A DNA stretch of 64,000 nt. It comes from Phaeobacter sp. QD34_24. Its GTDB lineage: Bacteria > Pseudomonadota > Alphaproteobacteria > Rhodobacterales > Rhodobacteraceae. The notes beneath the pieces were generated by a model. It ran no database searches and was not told the DNA's origin. It worked only from the letters and a program-made list of their open reading frames with translations. Numbering within the stretch: the stretch's first letter is position 1; each line of letters opens with the position of its first letter. Below, in pieces: positions 56,904-64,000 of the stretch. Location of the stretch: contig NZ_JARCJD010000004.1 of NCBI RefSeq assembly GCF_028890115.1, forward strand, positions 1 through 64,000, written 5' to 3'. Made by a program: the position numbers and the translations under genes.

Positions 56904-57515
56904 ATGCCTGACTACAGCTTGGAGACTGCCGCCCGCGATCGGGGGCATATACGCATTGCCGGTGTGGATGAGGTGGGCCGCGGTCCGCTGGCCGGGCCGG
57001 TGACGGCGGCGGCGGTGATCCTGGATCCCGCGAACATCCCCGAGGGGCTCAACGATTCGAAAAAACTGAGCGCCAGGAAGCGCGATGCGGTGGAGCAGGC
57101 GATCCTGCAGGGCGCCACGGTCTCCATCGCCCATGCCACGGTGAAAGAGATTGATTCCCATAACATTTTGCGGGCTTCCCATATCGCCATGGAGCGCGCT
57201 GTGGCGGCCCTGGATCCGCAGCCGGATTACCTGCTGATCGATGGCAACCTGATCCCGAAGGGGCTGGCCCTGCCCGCCGAAGCGGTGGTCAAGGGCGACG
57301 GCAAATCCCTGTCGATCGCGGCGGCTTCGATCGTGGCGAAACAGGCGCGCGATCGGATCATGGTGGATTTGGCGCAACAGTTTCCAGGATATGGATGGGA
57401 GAAAAACGCAGGCTACCCGTCGAAACAGCACCGTGAAGCGCTGGTGGAATTGGGCGTCACCCCACATCATCGGCGTTCCTTCAAGCCGGTCCACAAGATA
57501 TTGTATCAAGAGTGA
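56904..57515 (+). CDS. rnhB: Ribonuclease HII
   Basis: The 203-residue enzyme cuts RNA at RNA-DNA junctions and removes misincorporated ribonucleotides. Motif I is AGVDEVGRGPLAGPV (Asp-Glu pair), LNDSKKLSARKR follows, the third acidic residue lies in YLLIDGN, and the C-terminal GYPSKQHREAL with HRRSFKPV is typical. The ATG at 56904 was chosen because AGGGG lies seven bases upstream; an in-frame ATG two codons earlier is too close to it. Confidence 0.95.
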   Translation: MPDYSLETAARDRGHIRIAGVDEVGRGPLAGPVTAAAVILDPANIPEGLNDSKKLSARKRDAVEQAILQGATVSIAHATVKEIDSHNILRASHIAMERAVAALDPQPDYLLIDGNLIPKGLALPAEAVVKGDGKSLSIAAASIVAKQARDRIMVDLAQQFPGYGWEKNAGYPSKQHREALVELGVTPHHRRSFKPVHKILYQE

Positions 57516-57543
57516 ACCGTAGCCCGCTGTTCTAAAAAACAAA

Positions 57544-57567
57544 TTGACCTCGAATCCGGGATGACTC
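57544..57567 (+). promoter_or_regulatory. GANTC sites in the ccrM promoter region
   Basis: GAATC (57552-57556) and GACTC (57563-57567) follow a TTGACC (57544-57549) that could be a -35. A third site, GATTC, is at 57673-57677 early in the gene. These are CcrM methylation targets 59-74 bases upstream of the ccrM start, suggesting methylation-dependent autoregulation. Confidence 0.5.
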
Positions 57568-57589
57568 ATCCTGTGGATAACCAAAATGA

Positions 57590-58729
<1,140 letters not shown>

Positions 58730-58771
58730 TCCGCCAACAGATCCTCTGACAATATCCAAAAGAACACCGCT

Positions 58772-58846
58772 GGTGCCTGCGCCCCGACCTTTCGGTCCGG
58801 GGCCGGGCACCTCACCTTGCCCCGCCGTTCAGGCGGGGTCTTTTTG
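58772..58846 (+). terminator. Tandem terminators after ccrM
   Basis: GGTGCC...GCCCCGACC-TTTC-GGTCCGGGGC...GGCACC spans 58772-58811. A second hairpin, CCCCGCC/GGCGGGG (58820-58826 and 58832-58838), is followed by TCTTTTTG, a standard rho-independent terminator. Confidence 0.85.
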
Positions 58847-58921
58847 TTTCAAACCGGCGGATAGGGGGTGCGTCGGGCCGGGGCGATGCCTATTGTTGGA
58901 GCGGGAACGAAGGAACGAGAA

Positions 58922-60319
58922 ATGGCGGATACGGCTCTGAGCAGCGTGCAGGAGGCGCCCGAACGCGAAACCGATCGGGCGGCGGACCCCATCGGAGACA
59001 GTCAATATGCGGCAGCAGCCCTGGAAGCGCACAAGCGCGAAGGGCTGGAGCTTGCGGTGCGGGCGCGCTGGATCGCGATGGCGGTGATCTCGATCTTCCT
59101 GGTCGCCGTCAACCCGGCCTGGGACGTGCTCTATTATCACGCCATCCTTCTGATTCTCTGTCTCAACGGCTGGCTGATCCAGCGGTTCGGGCAGGTGGGC
59201 CGCTCCCGCGCCGAATTGATGCTGATCTTCCTCGATCTTCTGGTGATGACCGTGGGGATCGTCGCGCCGCATCCGTTCAGCCCGGAGGATCTGCCGGTCG
59301 CAATGCAGTACCGGTTCGACAACTTCCTCTATTTCTTTGTGATCCTGGCGGGGGGCACATTGGCGTTTTCCTGGCGCACGGTGATCGCCATCGGGGTCTG
59401 GACCAGCGCGATGTGGGCGGCGGCGCTGGGGCTGGCCTGGTGGTATGCGACCCCTTACCCCGAGCTGACCGAAGCCACCCAGGCGGCTTTTGGACCCGGA
59501 ACCGAGCTTCCGGCGGCCATGGACCCCAACAATTTCGCCTTTCCGCTGCGTATTCAGGAGATCTTCGTCTTCCTCCTAGTGGCGGTGACGCTGGGCGTGT
59601 CCTCGCGCCGATTCAGCAGGCTATTGATGGACAACGCCGGGCTGGAACGGGAGCGCGCGAACCTGTCACGCTATTTCTCTCCCAATGTGGTGGATCAGCT
59701 GTCGCAGAACGACGATCCCCTGAAACAAGTGCGCAGCCAGGACGTGGGTGTCTTGTTCATCGATATCGTCGGTTTCACCCGGATGAGCGCGGGTCAGGAT
59801 CCGCATCAGGTGATCGAGCTATTGCGCGATTTCCATGGCCGCATGGAGCGCGAGGTGTTTCGCTACCGGGGCACGCTGGACAAGTACCTGGGCGACGGGC
59901 TGATGGCGACCTTTGGAACCCCGATGGCGGGACCCCATGATGCCACGGATACCCTGGCCTGTGCGCGGGCGATGCAGGACTCCCTGTCCAAGTGGAACCG
60001 GGATCGCCGCCGCCGGGGTGAGCCGGAAATCTGCGCCGGGATCGGCATCCACTTCGGAGAGACGGTGCTGGGCGACATCGGCGCCAATCGGCTGGAGTAT
60101 GCGGTGATCGGAACCGCCGTGAACGTGGCCGCGCGGTTGGAAGAGATGACGCGCAGCCTGCAGGCTCAGATCGTGATGAGCGGCGAACTGCGTGGCCAGG
60201 TGATGGCCGAAAATGCCGCTTTGGATCTGTTGGACGGGTTCTCCTGTCACGAAGCGCAGGATATTCGCGGTCTGGATCAGACCATGCAGGTCTGGAGCCT
60301 GCCAGCGAATCCCGGATAG
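58922..60319 (+). CDS. Membrane-bound class III adenylate cyclase
   Basis: The 465-residue protein has a charged N-terminus (1-42), about six membrane helices (about 45-245), a short coiled linker (GLERERANLSRYFSPNVV) and a cyclase domain (about 275-450). Metal Asp residues are in LFIDIVGFTRM and YLGDGLMATFG, the adenine-selecting Lys is in LDKYLGDG, and the transition-state Asn/Arg are in GTAVNVAARLEEM. The residue usually Asp in the DYTVIG strand is Glu (LEYAVIG). It should make cAMP in response to a membrane signal. The ATG at 58922 follows GAAGGAACGAG. It is the second cyclase within 6 kb. Confidence 0.9.
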   Translation: MADTALSSVQEAPERETDRAADPIGDSQYAAAALEAHKREGLELAVRARWIAMAVISIFLVAVNPAWDVLYYHAILLILCLNGWLIQRFGQVGRSRAELMLIFLDLLVMTVGIVAPHPFSPEDLPVAMQYRFDNFLYFFVILAGGTLAFSWRTVIAIGVWTSAMWAAALGLAWWYATPYPELTEATQAAFGPGTELPAAMDPNNFAFPLRIQEIFVFLLVAVTLGVSSRRFSRLLMDNAGLERERANLSRYFSPNVVDQLSQNDDPLKQVRSQDVGVLFIDIVGFTRMSAGQDPHQVIELLRDFHGRMEREVFRYRGTLDKYLGDGLMATFGTPMAGPHDATDTLACARAMQDSLSKWNRDRRRRGEPEICAGIGIHFGETVLGDIGANRLEYAVIGTAVNVAARLEEMTRSLQAQIVMSGELRGQVMAENAALDLLDGFSCHEAQDIRGLDQTMQVWSLPANPG

Positions 60320-60578
60320 CGGGCCCATCAGGGATCTGCGGTTTTCGGGCGCCATGCGCGCGTATCAATCCGAGTGGTGGATCCGAATTTTCAGATGCAA
60401 CCCTGGGGTGCGGCCTTGTCGGTGATCGGCAGGGGCATTCATTTAATGGTGAATTATTTTGCTGAAAAAATAGGTGTTTACCCAGGAAAATCCATGCATC
60501 CAAATTATCATTTTAAGACCTTGTAAAAGGCTGGCTGGCACAAGGGCAGGAAGTCTTACCAATAAACAGGGACATGCC

Positions 60579-62048
60579 ATGTCATCTGCCGATCATCAAA
60601 GCTTTTATCAGTGGTTTGGTTTGGATTCCGACTGCAAGGCGCTCGTTGCCGAGACAGGGAAACTGCTCATGCCGCATATGGACAGGGTGCTGGATCGGTT
60701 CTATGCGCGCGTGCTTGAGCGCGAGGAAACGCGCCGGTTCTTCCCCGATGACAAGGCCGTCTCTCATGCCAAGGCGGCGCAAAAGGCCCATTGGGTGCGG
60801 CTGTTCTCAGGGCAATTCGATCAGGGATATTTCGATTCTGCGGCGCGGGTTGGCCGGGTGCATTACGAACTGCGCCTGCCCTTCATCCAGTATCTAGGCG
60901 GCTATTCCTCGGCCGGTGCGGATATGTTCGATGTCCTGGTCAGCCGACGTCTGACGAGCCGGACCAAGCTGTCGCGGCAGGTGCAGCTGCTCAACCGTCT
61001 GATGATGGCGGACTGCGAGCGGGTGATTGCCTCCTACTTCGAGGCACAGCATGCTGAACACACGAAGGCGCTGGATGTTCTGACGGGCGGCATTGAGGAG
61101 CTGGAAAAGGGCAACCTCTCCAAACCCATCCAGAAAGAAGACGGCATTCCGCCCCGTTTCGACGGCATCCGCAAATCCTACAACAACCTGATCTCCCATT
61201 GGTCGGGGATCATTTCCGATGCCACCACGCGGGCGCATTCGGTCGATGAAAAGGTGTCCTCCACGGCTGAAATGACCAAGGAAATGGCCGAACGCGCCGA
61301 ACAGCAGGCTGCGGCCCTGGAAGAGGCGGTCGCCGTGGTCAGCTACGTGACGGCGGGCACCAAGGATGTCACGCTCATGGTGGAACGGGCCTCAAACCGC
61401 TCCGAGGTCAATCGCAACGATGCCGAACAGGGTGGCCTGGTGGTGCAGCAGGCCATCGAGGCGGTGGCCCGGATCGAGGAATCCTCGGAAAAGATCGCCA
61501 AGATCGTCGATGTGATCGACGATATCAGCTTCCAGACCAATCTTCTGGCCCTGAACGCAGGGGTCGAGGCCGCCCGTGCCGGCGAAGCGGGACGCGGCTT
61601 TGCCGTGGTGGCCTCCGAGGTGCGCTCGCTGGCGGCCCGTGCCTCGGATTCGGCGACCGAGATCAAGGCGCTGATCGCCGAAAGCTCCTTGCAAGTCCAG
61701 CAGGGCAGCGACCTGGTGCGCGCCACCGGATCAAGCCTGGAAGGCATTCGCGACGGGGTTGTCGATGTCTCCAAGGTGATGACGGAAATCGCCTCGCATA
61801 TCTCCAGCCAGGCGCGCAGCCTGGAGGAGATCGACGGCAATATGACCGAACTGGGCGAAACCACGCTGGACAATGCGACTCGCGCGTCGCTGGTGCATCA
61901 GACGTCGATCAAGCTGACCGAGGATTCCGCCAAGCTGAAAACCAGCATGGATGGCTTCAACACCTCGGTCGCGGGCCACGAACGGGAGCTTGACCGCGAC
62001 TACGAGGCACATATGGCCGCAGGCAACGTCGACTCCCGCGTCGCATAG
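60579..62048 (+). CDS. Globin-coupled methyl-accepting chemotaxis transducer
   Basis: The 489-residue soluble protein has an N-terminal protoglobin/globin-sensor domain (about 5-165) with [16 protein letters not shown] and the likely heme-ligating His in [21 protein letters not shown] short linker follows, then a chemotaxis signalling domain (about 240-470) with hairpin tip [30 protein letters not shown] and the coiled coil on both sides. No membrane helices or HAMP are evident. It is HemAT-like and probably signals oxygen to a CheA. The ATG at 60579 was chosen over two upstream candidates because globin similarity begins there. Confidence 0.9.
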   Translation: MSSADHQSFYQWFGLDSDCKALVAETGKLLMPHMDRVLDRFYARVLEREETRRFFPDDKAVSHAKAAQKAHWVRLFSGQFDQGYFDSAARVGRVHYELRLPFIQYLGGYSSAGADMFDVLVSRRLTSRTKLSRQVQLLNRLMMADCERVIASYFEAQHAEHTKALDVLTGGIEELEKGNLSKPIQKEDGIPPRFDGIRKSYNNLISHWSGIISDATTRAHSVDEKVSSTAEMTKEMAERAEQQAAALEEAVAVVSYVTAGTKDVTLMVERASNRSEVNRNDAEQGGLVVQQAIEAVARIEESSEKIAKIVDVIDDISFQTNLLALNAGVEAARAGEAGRGFAVVASEVRSLAARASDSATEIKALIAESSLQVQQGSDLVRATGSSLEGIRDGVVDVSKVMTEIASHISSQARSLEEIDGNMTELGETTLDNATRASLVHQTSIKLTEDSAKLKTSMDGFNTSVAGHERELDRDYEAHMAAGNVDSRVA

Positions 62049-62151
62049 GGCCACAATAGAGTGAGCTGAAAAAAACACAGACAGTCCGGGCGCTTGCCTG
62101 GTCTGACATGCGTTGAACTGTCGGCATCCAAGCGTGGCGGAGCGGGATATC

Positions 62152-62228
62152 TGGTGACCCCGGCAGGATTCGAACCTGCAACCTGCCCCTTAGGAGGGGG
62201 CTGCTCTATCCAGTTGAGCCACGGGGCC
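62152..62228 (-). tRNA. tRNA-Arg (anticodon CCT)
   Basis: The 77-base minus-strand cloverleaf has acceptor GGCCCCG paired with CGGGGTC, the D arm GGCTCAACTGGATAGAGC, the anticodon stem GCCCC/GGGGC with loop CTCCTAA (anticodon CCT), and the T arm GGTTCGAATCC. The 3' CCA is encoded. It reads the rare AGG codon. Confidence 0.96.
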
Positions 62229-62397
62229 ACGCGTGTTTACGCGATAGCAAATCGGATCTGTCATCACAATGGGGCGCGGTCCGGTCGGATTGGTTTTGAT
62301 CTTTGGGCTAGGCTGCGCCTCTTGCATGCTCTTCCCATTGTGCAGCCCGCGCTGTCTGCGCTAACATCAGGCAACCAACTCAAAGAGGCCCACGCCC

Positions 62398-63423
62398 GTG
62401 ACCACCGACAACAAGCGCCCGCTCACCCTTCGTGATGTCTCGGAAGCCACCGGCGTGTCGGAGATGACCGTCAGCCGGGTGCTGCGCAACCGCGGCGATG
62501 TCTCGGAAAAGACCCGCAGCAAGGTGCTGACCGCAGCCAAGGAGTTGGGCTATGTGCCCAACAAGATCGCCGGGGCGCTGGCCTCCAAACGGGTGAACCT
62601 GGTCGCCGTCATCATCCCGTCGCTGTCGAACATGGTGTTTCCCGAGGTGCTGACCGGCATCAACAAGGTGCTGGAAAATACCGAACTGCAACCCGTGGTG
62701 GGCGTCACCGATTACCAGCCGGAAAAAGAAGAGAAAGTCCTCTACGAGATGCTGTCCTGGCGTCCCTCGGGCGTGATCATCGCCGGGCTCGAACACACCG
62801 AGGCGGCGCGCGCCATGCTCAATGCCGCAGGCATTCCGGTGGTGGAGATCATGGATACCGACGGCAAGCCGGTGGATGCCATGGTCGGGATTTCCCACCG
62901 CCGCGCTGGGCGCGAGATGGCCAAGGCGATCCTAAAAGCGGGTTATCGCCACATCGGTTTCATGGGCACCAAGATGCCGCTGGATCACCGCGCCCGCAAA
63001 CGCTTTGAAGGCTTTACCGAGGCGCTGGCCAAGGAAGGGGTGGAGATCGAGGATCGCGCCTTCTATTCCGGTGGCTCGGCGCTGGCCAAGGGGCGCGAGA
63101 TGACGGCGGAGATGCTTGAACGCTCCCCGGAGCTCGATTTCCTATACTATTCCAACGATATGATCGGGGCCGGTGGTCTTTTGTACCTGTTGGAGCAGGG
63201 TATCGATGTGCCGGGGCAGATCGGTCTTGCGGGCTTCAACGGGGTTGAGCTGTTGCAGGGTCTGCCGCGCAAACTGGCCACCATGGACGCTTGCCGTCAG
63301 GAGATCGGGCGCAAGGCGGCGGAGATCATTGCCGCCCAGCTCGAAGATCCCGAGGTCGAACTCGAACGCCATGTGACCCTGACGCCCACGATCACCTATG
63401 GTGATACGCTGAAACGGCGCTGA
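62398..63423 (+). CDS. LacI-family transcriptional regulator (GntR-like)
   Basis: The 341-residue regulator has an N-terminal LacI helix-turn-helix (TLRDVSEATGVSEMTVSRVL, about 10-29) with the hinge helix (KIAGALASKR), and a periplasmic-binding-protein-like sensor domain (about 62-335). The sensor domain (VAVIIPSLSNMVFPEVL, RPSGVIIAGLEHTEAARAM, DFLYYSNDMIGAGGLLYLL) is like the gluconate repressor GntR. The start is a GTG at 62398. No sugar transport or catabolic gene is adjacent in the window, so the regulon is unknown. Confidence 0.92.
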   Translation: MTTDNKRPLTLRDVSEATGVSEMTVSRVLRNRGDVSEKTRSKVLTAAKELGYVPNKIAGALASKRVNLVAVIIPSLSNMVFPEVLTGINKVLENTELQPVVGVTDYQPEKEEKVLYEMLSWRPSGVIIAGLEHTEAARAMLNAAGIPVVEIMDTDGKPVDAMVGISHRRAGREMAKAILKAGYRHIGFMGTKMPLDHRARKRFEGFTEALAKEGVEIEDRAFYSGGSALAKGREMTAEMLERSPELDFLYYSNDMIGAGGLLYLLEQGIDVPGQIGLAGFNGVELLQGLPRKLATMDACRQEIGRKAAEIIAAQLEDPEVELERHVTLTPTITYGDTLKRR

Positions 63424-63426
63424 GCG

Positions 63427-64000
63427 ATGTACGTGCGGCTGGGCAACCGGGCCGCGCGGCGGCTGTTTCTGGACCGGCACGGGCTTCTGGAGGCGCCCAC
63501 GGGCCCCTCGAAAGGCGCTGACCTGTATGACTTGATCCGGCGGCTGGGGTTCGTGCAGCTCGACAGTATCAACACGGTCGCGCGCGCCCATGACGTGATC
63601 CTCTATTCCCGCAGGCCCAGCTATCGCCCCGCCCATCTGAAACGGCTCTATGAGCGCGACCGCGCCCTGTTCGAACATTGGACCCATGATGCCGCCGTGA
63701 TCCCGATGGAGTTCTACCCCCATTGGCATCTGCGATTTCAGCGCGATGCGGAGCTGTTGCGCAAACGCTGGCGCAACTGGCGGCGCGACGGGTTTGAGGA
63801 GCGGTTCAGATCGGTGCTGGATCACATCCGCGACCATGGGGCGGTGAGCTCGTCCGACGTGGGTAAGGACGAGAAGAAGGGATCGGGCGGCTGGTGGGAC
63901 TGGCACCCTTCGAAGACCGCGCTGGAATACCTCTGGCGATCTGGCGCGCTCACGGTCGTCGGGCGCGAGGGGTTCCAGAAACGCTATGACCTGACCGAGC
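63427..64000 (+). CDS. YcaQ/AlkX-type DNA glycosylase (partial, runs off window)
   Basis: An open frame from the ATG at 63427 continues through the window end (191 codons, no stop). The product starts MYVRLGNRAARRLFLDRHG and has the family segments LGFVQLDSINTVARAHDV and ALFEHWTHDAAVIPMEFYPHW of the winged-helix (HTH_42) glycosylases related to E. coli YcaQ, which unhook interstrand crosslinks. The QLD within VQLDSI is the expected catalytic QxD motif. It starts three bases after the LacI-type gene stop, so the two are probably co-transcribed. Confidence 0.88.
   Translation, partial: MYVRLGNRAARRLFLDRHGLLEAPTGPSKGADLYDLIRRLGFVQLDSINTVARAHDVILYSRRPSYRPAHLKRLYERDRALFEHWTHDAAVIPMEFYPHWHLRFQRDAELLRKRWRNWRRDGFEERFRSVLDHIRDHGAVSSSDVGKDEKKGSGGWWDWHPSKTALEYLWRSGALTVVGREGFQKRYDLTE

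Overview
The window reads as chromosome of an alphaproteobacterium of the Rhodobacterales (Roseobacter group). Supporting signs are the high G+C of nearly all coding frames, a CcrM-type GANTC methyltransferase, the petP-petR regulator pair, the petABC (cytochrome bc1) operon, a Brucella-like type II lumazine synthase under an FMN riboswitch, and a xseB-ispA-dxs isoprenoid block. This assignment rests on gene content only; no database search was run.

Layout. 1-534: right end of an IS5-like element and two short A+T-richer membrane ORFs. 572-4340 (minus): xseB-ispA-dxs and a small secreted protein. 4543-7882: petP-petR, ilvE, and the divergent ohr/ohrR peroxide pair. 8002-13389: Tat-exported PhoD phosphatase, a DMT permease, malonyl-CoA synthetase matB, and a metal exporter divergent from its MerR regulator. 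13399-16619 (minus): FabD-like acyltransferase overlapping a fused E1 alpha/beta TPP dehydrogenase. 16950-21205: RND membrane fusion protein and pump. 21335-26479: four-gene operon with every junction a 4-base ATGA overlap: acetyl-CoA-synthetase-like ligase, second fused E1, lipoyl E2, acyl carrier protein. 26504-29693 (minus): P-type cation ATPase and phasin behind an FNR-like site. 29968-37250 (minus): oversized GltB-like protein overlapping a diflavin reductase. 37425-42431: alcohol dehydrogenase, tRNA-Lys, dapF-mtaB, RTX protein. 42528-45242 (minus): petABC. 45457-50820: GST, PaiB-like protein, FMN riboswitch-ribH, TPP riboswitch-thiBPQ. 51120-57515: aroC, AEC permease, DUF427-cyclase fusion, membrane-anchored winged-helix protein, small secreted proteins, rnhB. 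57626-64000: ccrM, membrane adenylate cyclase, globin-coupled chemotaxis transducer, tRNA-Arg, LacI-type regulator, and a YcaQ-type glycosylase cut by the window end.

Most genes are housekeeping. The best candidates for undescribed biology are: (1) the ligase-E1-E2-ACP operon, which suggests a TPP/lipoyl route delivering a short acyl group to a dedicated carrier protein, and the nearby E1/acyltransferase pair whose transferase lacks the malonyl-binding arginine; (2) a GltB-like enzyme with an altered iron-sulfur motif paired with a CysJ-type reductase instead of GltD; (3) an FMN riboswitch whose variable arm carries an interspersed palindrome and a strand complementary to its own conserved core; (4) a DapF with serine at one expected catalytic cysteine; (5) a membrane-tethered winged-helix protein beside a DUF427-adenylate cyclase fusion.
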